From Laedolimicola ammoniilytica (GTDB lineage Bacteria > Bacillota > Clostridia > Lachnospirales > Lachnospiraceae), in the NCBI RefSeq assembly GCF_025567165.1, contig NZ_JAOQKC010000017.1:1-64000 (forward strand): a stretch of DNA of 64,000 bases, given 5' to 3'. A model generated the notes under the pieces. The model saw nothing but the letters and a program-made list of their open reading frames with translations, was not told the origin of the DNA and did not search any database. The position numbers and the translations under genes are program-made. Below, in pieces: positions 17,289 through 25,416 of the stretch. The number at the start of each line of letters is the position of its first letter. Position 1 is the stretch's first letter.

Positions 17289-18155
17289 TTATTTCGCCAG
17301 CAGCTCTTTCATATACACTTCGATGGCGTCCTGCCAGGAAGCGAAGGAGAAATCTGTAGTCAGCTTCAGCATATAGTTCTCCAGAATGGAGTAGGCCGGT
17401 CTGTCTGCGGAATTCGGGAAACGGCGCTTGTACTCCTCGGAAGTAATCGGCTCGATCTCGGTTTTGCTGCCCGCCAGACGAAGGACGGTAGCGGCGAACT
17501 CTGCCCAGTTGGTGTCGCCCTCGCAGGTGCCGTGGAACAGGCCGTAGTTGTCCGTCGGAAGCAGGTACTTGATGGCCTTGGCCAGCTCTACCGCGCTGGT
17601 GGGTGTTCCCACCTGATCCATCACGACGCCGATCTTATCGTTATTCTCCGCCAGCTTCAGCATGGTCTTGGCGAAGTTATGGCCGTCGCCGTACAGCCAT
17701 GCGGTACGAATAATGAAGTACTGATTTGCGAAATCACGCACAAAGTTCTCGCCTGCCAGCTTGGTGGCGCCGTACATACTCCTGGGGCTTACCGGATCAA
17801 ACTCGGTCAGCGGATGGGCGGACACATCGCCCGGGAATACATAGTCTGTGGAAATGTGCATGAGCTTCGCGCCGGTATCTGCGGCTGCGATGGCCAGGTT
17901 GCGGGCTCCGATGGCATTGATCTTATAAGCCAGATCCTGCTCCACCTCACACTTATCTACGTTGGTGTAAGCCGCGCAGTTGATGATGGCGTAGGGCTTT
18001 ACCTCTCTGGCCAGCTCCAGCACCTTATCCACCCTGGTGATGTCCAGCTCTGCCACGTCGGTGTTCACCAGTTCATACTCGGTGCTGTCTGCATACTGCT
18101 GATTGACTGCACGGCCCAGCTGTCCGTTGCATCCTGTCACAATAATCTTTTTCAT
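17289..18155 (-). CDS. rfbD: dTDP-4-dehydrorhamnose reductase
   Basis: A 288-residue extended short-chain reductase matching RmlD/RfbD in length and motifs: NADP loop GCNGQLG (8-14), the substrate block HISTDYVFPGD and the catalytic pair YGATK (Tyr128, Lys132). It makes the last step to dTDP-L-rhamnose. The other three rhamnose genes are not in the window, so they must be elsewhere or rhamnose synthesis is incomplete. The ATG follows AAAGGAGAAATCAA. A reductase of another dTDP-sugar is the main alternative. Confidence 0.9.
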   Translation of the reverse strand: MKKIIVTGCNGQLGRAVNQQYADSTEYELVNTDVAELDITRVDKVLELAREVKPYAIINCAAYTNVDKCEVEQDLAYKINAIGARNLAIAAADTGAKLMHISTDYVFPGDVSAHPLTEFDPVSPRSMYGATKLAGENFVRDFANQYFIIRTAWLYGDGHNFAKTMLKLAENNDKIGVVMDQVGTPTSAVELAKAIKYLLPTDNYGLFHGTCEGDTNWAEFAATVLRLAGSKTEIEPITSEEYKRRFPNSADRPAYSILENYMLKLTTDFSFASWQDAIEVYMKELLAK

Positions 18156-18176
18156 TTGATTTCTCCTTTTCTATAC

Positions 18177-18554
18177 TTAAGATTCGCTTTCTTTTTTCTC
18201 TTTCTGGATGAGAAGCTCATCCCGGCGTTCTTTTTCCGCCAGGGCCAGCTCCTGGGTCAGGTCTTTTACTTTATTTTCCAGTGTAGACAGTTCAATGGTC
18301 ATCATAAAGAGCTTCACCAGAAGGATGAAGATGAACACCATGAACACAAAGTTTACCGGCAGCTGCATGCCCAGCAGTCTGGTAAACAGGCTCACCAGCC
18401 ACGGGAACAGGCTGATGATTACCAGCACCCCGGAAAAAATGATCCAGAAAATCGCATATTCAATCTGCAGCTTGGACTGGCGGATTTTCTTCAGGATATA
18501 CCAGGTGCTCAAAATCGACACTACAATCAGGATGATTCGAAATACCGGTGTCAT
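18177..18554 (-). CDS. DUF2304-family membrane protein
   Basis: A 125-residue protein with three membrane segments in the first 85 residues and a charged coiled-coil tail of about 35 residues (LENKVKDLTQELALAEKERR). The size, the IRQSKLQIEYAIFW block and the position beside a GT2 gene fit DUF2304. Proteins of this family are regularly encoded next to polyprenyl-linked glycosyltransferases and may anchor or assist them. The ATG follows GGAGGTGAAGGTTTC and overlaps the upstream GT2 stop by 4 bp. Confidence 0.8.
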   Translation of the reverse strand: MTPVFRIILIVVSILSTWYILKKIRQSKLQIEYAIFWIIFSGVLVIISLFPWLVSLFTRLLGMQLPVNFVFMVFIFILLVKLFMMTIELSTLENKVKDLTQELALAEKERRDELLIQKEKKESES

Positions 18555-19252
18555 GAAACCTTCACCTCCCTGCGCTTCCGGAAGTTCTGAATAAACAGGA
18601 TGGACAGCAGCATCCGGAGCATGTACATCATGGATTTGGTCATGTTCAGATAGCTCTCGCCGGCGATCCGTTCATCCATCTTCGCCTGAACCTCGGCGAT
18701 GGTGGCCCCCTGCTTCAGCAGATAGGAAATGGTGTCCGGCTCCGGTCCGTAGTTCATGTTCAGGGCGAACTCCGCGATCATTTTCTTATTGAACAGGCGC
18801 ATGCCCGAGGTAGGATCCTTGACCCTGTGGCCCGTGGTCAACTTCATGGCCGCGGAAATCAGGTTGCTGCCCAGCATCCGAAGGGAATGGGGCTTCTTCT
18901 CGGTCACGAACCGGGAAGCGATGACGATATCGTAGCCCTCCTGAATCTTGTCCAGCATGGGGGCAATGAACTCGGGACGGTGCTGTCCGTCCGCGTCGAA
19001 CTGGATGGCGTAATCGTAACCCTTCCGATAGGCGTATTTGAGGCCCGTCTGGAAGGCTCCGGCCAGGCCTAAGTTTACCGGCAGATCCACCAGCTCGTAG
19101 CCATACTTCCGACAGATTTTCGCAGTGCTGTCTGCGGAACCGTCGTTGATGACGACGTAGTCGTACATCGGGTAATTATTTTTCAGGTTTTCCACCACGC
19201 GCACGATGTTTTCTTCTTCGTTGTAGGCGGGGATGATAACCAGACATTTCAT
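18551..19252 (-). CDS. GT2 family glycosyltransferase
   Basis: A 233-residue cytoplasmic GT-A enzyme with VIIPAYNEEENI, VVINDGSADST, FDADGQH (DxD) and the late DPTSGMRLFNKKM block. It has no C-terminal membrane pair of its own. The overlapping DUF2304 gene probably supplies the membrane part, together mimicking a DPM1/GtrB enzyme. The ATG at 19250-19252 follows AAAAGGAGACACACAG; the longer frame to 19285 lacks a ribosome site. Confidence 0.85.
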   Translation of the reverse strand: MKCLVIIPAYNEEENIVRVVENLKNNYPMYDYVVINDGSADSTAKICRKYGYELVDLPVNLGLAGAFQTGLKYAYRKGYDYAIQFDADGQHRPEFIAPMLDKIQEGYDIVIASRFVTEKKPHSLRMLGSNLISAAMKLTTGHRVKDPTSGMRLFNKKMIAEFALNMNYGPEPDTISYLLKQGATIAEVQAKMDERIAGESYLNMTKSMMYMLRMLLSILFIQNFRKRREVKVS

Positions 19253-19280
19253 CTGTGTGTCTCCTTTTCTATATCGGCCA

Positions 19281-19442
19281 GGCATGCGCTCGATTTGCCC
19301 CAGGGCACTCTCTCGCTCTTCGAGCTCACCCTGCCGCTTCGCTTCATCTCGCTACCGGGCTACGCCCTATGAAAGCGCAAACATAAACAGCCGCTTACGT
19401 GCAAGCACGGCACGTCTGCTTATGTTTGCACTTTCGCATGCC
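19281..19442. repeat. Large stem-loop element with a GTGCAAGCAC tip
   Basis: Within a 208-bp gap between two minus-strand glycosyltransferase genes lies a 20-bp arm (19371-19390) pairing with 19416-19435 with two mismatches. It encloses GTGCAAGCAC at 19399-19408. The outer GGCATGCG (19281-19288) pairs with CGCATGCC (19435-19442), making a closed unit of about 160 bp. A second element with different arms and the same tip lies at 31200-31311. Confidence 0.7.
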
Positions 19443-19460
19443 TTAGTGTTACGCCATATT

Positions 19461-20207
19461 TTAACCCTTTTGAGCGAATTGTGCAAGCACTCTTAAAGTT
19501 CTGCACAAGTCCGTAAACCATGCGAACCGCACCCCATTCTCCCGAAGCGCCCGGTGTCCCTCTTTCATCCCGGCCAGATAAGCCCCCAGGCTGTTGGTGC
19601 TGGTGCCACCGTGGGACATGTAGATCAGCACCTCCGGCAGGTAGGAAAGCTTCACCTTATCGTCCTTCAGAATCCGGATCATAAACTCATAATCCGCCGA
19701 AATCCGGTAATCCGTCTTATAAAGGCCATATTTATCATAGACGCTTTTCCGCAGGTACAGGGTCGGATGGCCCGGCATCCAGCCAAAGCGGATATTGCCC
19801 TGGCCCTGGTGCCAGTAGCGCACTACCTTGTCCCCCTCCATATAATAGAGATCGCCGTGTACGCCGTCTGTACCCTCTTTTTCCATGATCGTCACCATCT
19901 TGCTGATGACGTCCGGACCCGCGTACTGGTCGAAGCAGCAGCCCAGGATATCGCCGGTGGACAGGCGGATTCCCTTGTTGATGGCGTCGTAGATGCCCTT
20001 ATCCTTCTCGGAAATCCATTTCAGCCGGTCGCCGAAATACTCCGCCGCCTCCGCAATGACCTCCAGGGTTCCGTCCGTGGAACCGCCGTCCACAATGACG
20101 TACTCGATATTCTCATAGTCCTGGTTCTTCACCTGGGCAATGATTTTCTTCAGATTCTCTTTATCGTTATAGGTTGTCGTGATGATCGAAACCTTTGGAT
20201 TTTCCAT
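19461..20207 (-). CDS. GT2 family glycosyltransferase (WcaA/SpsA-like)
   Basis: A 248-residue soluble GT-A glycosyltransferase: IITTTYNDKENL, the donor block VIVDGGSTDGT, a loop SEKDKGIYDAINKGI and DILGCCFDQY in the region usually holding the metal-binding acid pair. The GIYDAINKGI block is typical of small colanic/capsule-type GT2 enzymes. It starts with ATG behind AAGGAGTAAATTT, 4 bp after the GT4 gene. Donor and acceptor are unknown. Confidence 0.85.
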   Translation of the reverse strand: MENPKVSIITTTYNDKENLKKIIAQVKNQDYENIEYVIVDGGSTDGTLEVIAEAAEYFGDRLKWISEKDKGIYDAINKGIRLSTGDILGCCFDQYAGPDVISKMVTIMEKEGTDGVHGDLYYMEGDKVVRYWHQGQGNIRFGWMPGHPTLYLRKSVYDKYGLYKTDYRISADYEFMIRILKDDKVKLSYLPEVLIYMSHGGTSTNSLGAYLAGMKEGHRALRENGVRFAWFTDLCRTLRVLAQFAQKG

Positions 20208-20211
20208 AAAT

Positions 20212-21417
20212 TTACTCCTTGTGTAACAGCTTCGCGTACAGTCTCAGATAATCCTGAAAACGCTCGTTTTTATCATAATGGGACGCTTTGGTAAGACAGG
20301 CGGTCCGCTTATCCGGCTCCGCCCGCATGGCCTTCACCGCCGCCTCCAGCGCGTCGATATCGCCTTTGGGAACCACTTTGCCGCAGGTCTCGTCCACCGA
20401 CTCCACGCTGCCGCCGGTGGCAAAGGTAATTACCGGGGTGCCGCAGGCCAGGGCCTCCAGGTTCGTGGTGGGGAAGGTATCCTCCAGGGTCGTATTCACG
20501 TAGGCGTCCGCCATGGAATAATACTCCGCCAGCTCCTCCATGCTGTTGGTTCGCATAACGCCGTGGATCTTCGGGTGGAGCTTTTTCATCTTCTGCTTCG
20601 ACAAACCGATTAAAATAATCTGATAATCGTCGGGAAGCCGATCTGCCAGCTGCTCAAAGTAGGCGTACCCCTTTCGTTCCTCCCACATACTGGCTACGCC
20701 CAGAAGAATGAATTTCCCCTCGAAACCCAGCTTTTTGCGAAGTCCCTTCTCCACCGGATGAAATTTATCCAGGGCGATCCCGTTGGGAATCACCTGCACC
20801 GGATACTCTCCCAGGTAGGACTGGCGCGCGTAACCGGCCAGCCACCGTGAGGGCGTCACCACGGTCAGAGAGGGCACGCCCGTAAAGGCTGCCTTTTTTC
20901 TCCGGTAATTGGAGGCTGTATTGTCCTTAAATAAAGCATAGGGATAGACGCTCCGGTACTGGGGGCAGTTCCCGCAGCCCGTCTTCCATTTCATACAGCC
21001 GATGTAATCGAAATGGGCGCAGTGTCCCGTGAAACTCCAACAGTCGTGGAGGGTCCAGACCACCGGCTTTCCGGCTGTCCTGAGATATCGGAACAGCTGC
21101 TCCACGTCCAGATAAAACCCGTGGATATTGTGGAGATGAATGATATCCGGGTTGTATTCCTCTATCTTCTCTATCAGTCTGCCCGTCTGCTTCTTCGAAG
21201 CGAAGCCGTGTTCTCCCCGAAAAAAGGTACAGAGCACATGAAGCCCCATGTCCAGATTTGTGCCGAACTTATAAGTCGGCACGCCCTCCGGCCCGGTCCG
21301 GCGGCCAAAGGCCACCATTCCCTCGTCACCCCGGGCTTCCAGGGCGTGTACGATGTCCACCGTAATCCGCCCCACACTTCCGCTGCCGCAGATGGTATTG
21401 ATCTGTAATACTTTCAA
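20212..21417 (-). CDS. GT4 family glycosyltransferase
   Basis: A 401-residue GT-B enzyme. The N-lobe begins VLQINTICGSGSVGRI with the glycine-rich acceptor loop, and HLHNIHGFYL and TLHDCWSFTGHC follow. The C-lobe has IPNGIALDKFHP and the donor block TTNLEALACGTPVITFATGG, with Glu-X7-Glu-like spacing. The start codon is TTG at 21415-21417 behind AAGGAGATTATT, an unusual but well-supported start. It follows fkp by 10 bp, so it may use GDP-fucose or another nucleotide sugar of the locus. Confidence 0.88.
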   Translation of the reverse strand: MKVLQINTICGSGSVGRITVDIVHALEARGDEGMVAFGRRTGPEGVPTYKFGTNLDMGLHVLCTFFRGEHGFASKKQTGRLIEKIEEYNPDIIHLHNIHGFYLDVEQLFRYLRTAGKPVVWTLHDCWSFTGHCAHFDYIGCMKWKTGCGNCPQYRSVYPYALFKDNTASNYRRKKAAFTGVPSLTVVTPSRWLAGYARQSYLGEYPVQVIPNGIALDKFHPVEKGLRKKLGFEGKFILLGVASMWEERKGYAYFEQLADRLPDDYQIILIGLSKQKMKKLHPKIHGVMRTNSMEELAEYYSMADAYVNTTLEDTFPTTNLEALACGTPVITFATGGSVESVDETCGKVVPKGDIDALEAAVKAMRAEPDKRTACLTKASHYDKNERFQDYLRLYAKLLHKE

Positions 21418-21427
21418 AATAATCTCC

Positions 21428-24400
21428 TTATACTAACGCGCAGTCCCACACGTCCACGCCGCTGTCCTGGAACACGCTGTGGATTCTTTCACGCAGCTGC
21501 TCCTTCGTGCAGCCTTTTTTCAGGATAGCCTGCAGGAAGCCGCCGCCTCCCGCGCCGCAGATCATCCGGGCCGCCAGCAGATCCTCGCAGCTCAGGAAAA
21601 TCTGATCGATGCAGGTGTTGGTGCTGCCGCCGTCCAGCCGCCGGGACAGCTCCCAGTGCCGGTCAAGCAGCTCCGCGAAACCGTCGATATTGCCCTTTTC
21701 CAGCTCGAACTTCATCAGGACTGCCACCTGCTGAATCTCATAGAGCACCTCCAGGGAATTGGGATTGGAGCCGATGTAGCCGCCGACCACCTCCCGGAGC
21801 AGATTCCGCGCCAGACGCCGCTGGCCGGTGTAAATCAGGACGAAGCGGTCTTTCAGCTCCTGCAAAGCTTCCTCCGGGATATTCAGATGCTGTACCTCAA
21901 TATTCTGCATCAGGCCCGGCTTGGTGCTCACCAGCTTGATGCCGCCCGTCAGGCCGCCCACCTGATCCTGCCAGCCTCCGCCGGTGCTCATAAGCTGCTC
22001 CATGCAGAGGACGTGGGTGTATAATTCATTTTCGGTCACTTCTTTCCCGATGTATTCGAAAATCGCTTTCACGCAGGCGCCCGCCAGAATACTGCTGGTG
22101 CCAAGGCCGGATCCGCGCGGAATTCCCATAACTGCTGTGGACAGATAGAGACCGCCGCCCAGCTTCTCCAACAGTTCTTCCAAGGTCGCCTCCCGGTTCA
22201 GCGGCACGATGCCGCAGGCCAGAAGCGCCGCCTTGTGAAGGGCGTAGGTATCGAAGGGATCCCGACAGCTCTGCAGCACCTTCACGTCCGTGAATTCATC
22301 GTAAGCGCCGGAATCGGTGCTGGCCAGCGCAATACAGGGCTTATCCATCTTCTTCACGGTGACGATGACCGGAAGGATACCGTTCAGCTTCGCCGCCGCG
22401 TTCAGGACCGTGCCGCCGTGCTCGTTGCAGTAGGGCGGCGTGTCAGACCAGCCGCCGCCGAAATTCACGCGGATGGGCAGCTCCACCTTCACCTCATCCC
22501 TGGTGATGTGGTACGACTCCTCCGCCGGGGCCTTGCCGATGCTGGCCTCATATAAGCTGTCGCAGAGATAACGGAAGCACTGGTTTTCCAGATCCTCGCT
22601 CACCTGTCCGACTGTCATTTTCGATAAATAATAGTAAATGCGCATGCGGATGCTGAAATCAGACTTTTCCGCAATGGCCCGCAGCTTCTCTACCTGGGAG
22701 GTCGTCACGCCCTGCTCGCCGAAGACCGCCCGGATCTCCTCAATGCTTTTACGTTCCTCCAGCATCAGTAAAAATCTGGCAATTCGCACTCTGGTGCCCA
22801 GCTTCGCCTGCCATGCGGTGATTTCCTTCACATCGGCCTGCTCAAAGCTCTCCTGGAGGCTCAGACGCTTCGCGGCCGCGTACCAGCCGCGGGTCGCCTC
22901 ATCCGCCGTACCGTCCGCGATGGCCAGAAGCTTCACGGCCGCCGCCACGGCTTCCTCGATGGTGTCACAGACCGGATAGAGCTTCGCGGTCCAGAGATAG
23001 TGCGCTCCTTCCGCGTCCGCCCAGAGGTCTCCAGGCTGCATTCCCACATTTCCCAGAAAATCCGGTAAGGTACTGTTCAGGAACGCGCCGCCGTCCTCCA
23101 GGGTCACCTTCGGGTTATCCTGCACGCCGTAAACGCGCACCACGAAACGGCCGTCCTTCTGCTTCAGGCCGTGGAGCACCGTGTCCGCCGGGATCCGCTC
23201 GCCCCGCAGGGTGACTGCCGAGATCACGCAGTTCTCGCCCACTTCGCTGCCGTCGTAAATATAACTGTCTTCTATATAAGAGGATTCCGCAATCTCCGTA
23301 TGCTTCTCGATGTAGCTGTTGCTGCAGGCATTGGCGCCCTCCGACTCCTCCACGCCCAGTACCTGGCGCTTCCAGTCCAGGAATTCGTAGTTGTCGATGT
23401 CCTCGGTCACAAGCTTCAGGAGCTCATGGGTCGTTCCGAAATGAATGAACTGGGCCGGGGACAGGCACAGAAGCTTCAGAGAATAGGGATGCAGGGCCTC
23501 CCAGATCTCCTTCCGGCAGGCTAAAAGCTCCGGACAGAAGTCGCCCTCGGGCTTTTCCTTTAAGAACTGCTCAAAGGTGGACTCGGACGCCAGCGGGTAC
23601 AGGAAATCCCCATAGAAGCTGATGCGCGCCCGTTCATTTACAAAGCGGTCGTATTTCTCCGGAACGATTTTCCCATCTTCCCCAATCAGGGAGAACAGGC
23701 TTTCCAGCAGATCGCAGTCCAGCATGATGGCTCCGGTGTCCAGATCCACCGCGCCGTGTTCGTTCACCGCGCCAAGCTTACGCAGGCGCTCCTCGCTCTG
23801 CTTGTGCAGGAAGTTGGCCACATAGCCCTCCGCATTTCCCAGAAATACACCATGGTCCTTTCCGGTATCCACATCCTCCTTGATGGAAATGGCCGCCGCG
23901 CCGTGGAAGGTGAAATCAATCTGCAAGGGATTAAACAGGAGTAGCACGTCGCCGGAGAGCACCAGCATACCCTCCCGGAACCGGGACGGCATGCCCGCCA
24001 TGCCAATCATAAATTCATCAAACAGGGTGGAACGCCGTCCGTCCGGCAGCTCCCGCGGCACTGGTGAAAATAATTTTCCGCAGGCCGAATACTGGGGTAC
24101 CCGCTTGGAGTCCCCGCCGGAGTGAATCACGAGAATCCGCTTGCCCCGGAAGAAGTCTGCGCCCCCGCCCTGTTCGCTTAAGTATTTCATCACATGGAAG
24201 GTGGCTCCGCCGCTGCCCACCCGCTTGCCGTCCGGATCGGGCAGTACCCGGTAGGTGGTCTCCTTCGGCAGTCTTCCCGCGTCCAGGCGCGCGTCGATCT
24301 GCGCCTGGTAGGCGTCCGCCTGCTCCTCGTTGGAGGCAGTCAGAATCACATAATCCCAGTGGATAAAATATTTCCTGGTCAGGGATTTTTCATACTCCTC

Positions 24401-24457
24401 CCAGGCGTCCTGATAGCTTTGTCTCAAAAACAGATTCTTAATTTTCTGTGGTTTCAT
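21428..24457 (-). CDS. fkp: Bifunctional L-fucokinase/L-fucose-1-phosphate guanylyltransferase
   Basis: A 1009-residue protein, close to the length of Bacteroides Fkp. The N-terminal guanylyltransferase half shows GSGGAT (81-86) and HSGGDSKRVPQYSACGKLF (112-130), followed by a left-handed helix-like region (YIEDSYIYDGSEVGENCVIS). The C-terminal GHMP kinase half has NFGGGWSDTPPY, the ATP loop PRGSGLGTSSILAGA near residue 780, and GAGGGGF. It salvages free L-fucose to GDP-fucose. A fucosyltransferase-like gene diverges from its promoter region, supporting use of the product on the cell surface. Confidence 0.95.
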   Translation of the reverse strand: MKPQKIKNLFLRQSYQDAWEEYEKSLTRKYFIHWDYVILTASNEEQADAYQAQIDARLDAGRLPKETTYRVLPDPDGKRVGSGGATFHVMKYLSEQGGGADFFRGKRILVIHSGGDSKRVPQYSACGKLFSPVPRELPDGRRSTLFDEFMIGMAGMPSRFREGMLVLSGDVLLLFNPLQIDFTFHGAAAISIKEDVDTGKDHGVFLGNAEGYVANFLHKQSEERLRKLGAVNEHGAVDLDTGAIMLDCDLLESLFSLIGEDGKIVPEKYDRFVNERARISFYGDFLYPLASESTFEQFLKEKPEGDFCPELLACRKEIWEALHPYSLKLLCLSPAQFIHFGTTHELLKLVTEDIDNYEFLDWKRQVLGVEESEGANACSNSYIEKHTEIAESSYIEDSYIYDGSEVGENCVISAVTLRGERIPADTVLHGLKQKDGRFVVRVYGVQDNPKVTLEDGGAFLNSTLPDFLGNVGMQPGDLWADAEGAHYLWTAKLYPVCDTIEEAVAAAVKLLAIADGTADEATRGWYAAAKRLSLQESFEQADVKEITAWQAKLGTRVRIARFLLMLEERKSIEEIRAVFGEQGVTTSQVEKLRAIAEKSDFSIRMRIYYYLSKMTVGQVSEDLENQCFRYLCDSLYEASIGKAPAEESYHITRDEVKVELPIRVNFGGGWSDTPPYCNEHGGTVLNAAAKLNGILPVIVTVKKMDKPCIALASTDSGAYDEFTDVKVLQSCRDPFDTYALHKAALLACGIVPLNREATLEELLEKLGGGLYLSTAVMGIPRGSGLGTSSILAGACVKAIFEYIGKEVTENELYTHVLCMEQLMSTGGGWQDQVGGLTGGIKLVSTKPGLMQNIEVQHLNIPEEALQELKDRFVLIYTGQRRLARNLLREVVGGYIGSNPNSLEVLYEIQQVAVLMKFELEKGNIDGFAELLDRHWELSRRLDGGSTNTCIDQIFLSCEDLLAARMICGAGGGGFLQAILKKGCTKEQLRERIHSVFQDSGVDVWDCALV

Positions 24458-24467
24458 AAGTTCTCCC

Positions 24468-24496
24468 TTGTGTGTGTAACGCCGGAATGCTATAAT
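24468..24496 (+). promoter_or_regulatory. Promoter of the fucosyltransferase-like gene, inside the fkp divergent region
   Basis: -35 TTGTGT (24468-24473) and a perfect -10 TATAAT (24491-24496) are 17 bp apart. The inverted repeat GTAACGC (24476-24482) and GCGTTAC (24501-24507) brackets the -10 and is a candidate operator for both directions. No clear promoter for fkp could be picked on the minus strand. Confidence 0.65.
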
Positions 24497-24591
24497 ATGC
24501 GCGTTACTTTTATACTATATCAATAAGAATGAAAGGCAACCGTGGCTGCTTTACGTCTCATGACCTGTCCGCAGCTACGGCAGGGTATACT

Positions 24592-25377
24592 ATGTTAATC
24601 ATACAACCTTCCGGCGGTTTATGCAATAGGATGCGCGTGATTAATTCCGCAAGAGAGCTTTCCAGGCGCAGAAAGGAAAAACTTGTCATCCTCTGGTATC
24701 TGAATCCGGAGCTGAACGCTGCTTTCGAGGATCTGTTTCAGCCCATCCACGAGCCGGATATCATCCTTATCAATATCCGCTCCCTGAAAGACCCCAGAAA
24801 GCTCTACTACCAGCTTTCCGCAGGCCAGCGCTTCGGAAATGACGATATTCTGAACAACAAGACCGACGGCACACTGAACGACAATTTCTACCGGGCATTG
24901 AAAAAACGGGTCTACATCTTCACCTGGGAGCATTTTTATCCGTCGAAGGATTACTCCCTTTTTGTGCCCACTGACGCGCTTCAGAAGCGTGTGGACGCAT
25001 TTACAAAGGACTTTGCGCCCCGCTGCGTGGGCGTCCATATCCGCCGCACTGACAACGCCGTTTCCATGGGCAAGAGCACCACAGAGCAATTCATCGCCGA
25101 GATGGAACAGGAGCTTCTGGCCCACCCGGAGACCCGCTTCTTCCTGGCCACCGACGACCAGCGCGAGGAAGATCTGCTCCGCAGCCGCTTCCCGGGAAAA
25201 ATTATCAGCAATCAATCCCGTACCATCGACCGCAATTCCGTGGCCGGTATGCATGACGCCCTGCTGGATCTCTACTGCCTGGCTGCCAGCGACAAGATCA
25301 TCGGCAGCTACTGGAGCTCCTTTACAGACACAGCAGCCGATATGCGGGGCATCGAGAAGGTCATTGCCGGGGAATAG
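24592..25377 (+). CDS. Fucosyltransferase-like protein (O-FucT/GT23-type fold)
   Basis: A 261-residue protein beginning MLIIQPSGGLCNRMRVINSARE, a glycine-rich nucleotide-sugar-binding start. It carries GVHIRRTDN in the middle, matching the HxRRTD motif of alpha-1,6-fucosyltransferases and NodZ, and ends with a GSYWSSFTDTA block. With Fkp encoded divergently, transfer of fucose from GDP-fucose is the best inference. The start at 24592 is chosen by the conserved N-terminus, though its ribosome site is weak (AGGG). An ATG at 24529 would add 21 residues of no obvious homology. Confidence 0.72.
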   Translation: MLIIQPSGGLCNRMRVINSARELSRRRKEKLVILWYLNPELNAAFEDLFQPIHEPDIILINIRSLKDPRKLYYQLSAGQRFGNDDILNNKTDGTLNDNFYRALKKRVYIFTWEHFYPSKDYSLFVPTDALQKRVDAFTKDFAPRCVGVHIRRTDNAVSMGKSTTEQFIAEMEQELLAHPETRFFLATDDQREEDLLRSRFPGKIISNQSRTIDRNSVAGMHDALLDLYCLAASDKIIGSYWSSFTDTAADMRGIEKVIAGE

Positions 25378-25416
25378 ACGGCGAAACTGTATCACGCTGA
25401 CATCGAAGGAGATTTT

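Noticed and set aside
17199..18590. 463-residue plus-strand frame
   Set aside because: It is antisense to rfbD, the DUF2304 gene and the start of the GtrB-like gene, which have clear motifs and ribosome sites; the frame is a codon-bias shadow.
19481..19490. Third GTGCAAGCAC close to the stem-loop at 19.4 kb
   Set aside because: It is inside the coding end of a glycosyltransferase (reading RVLAQF on the minus strand) and has no inverted arms, so it is treated as chance.
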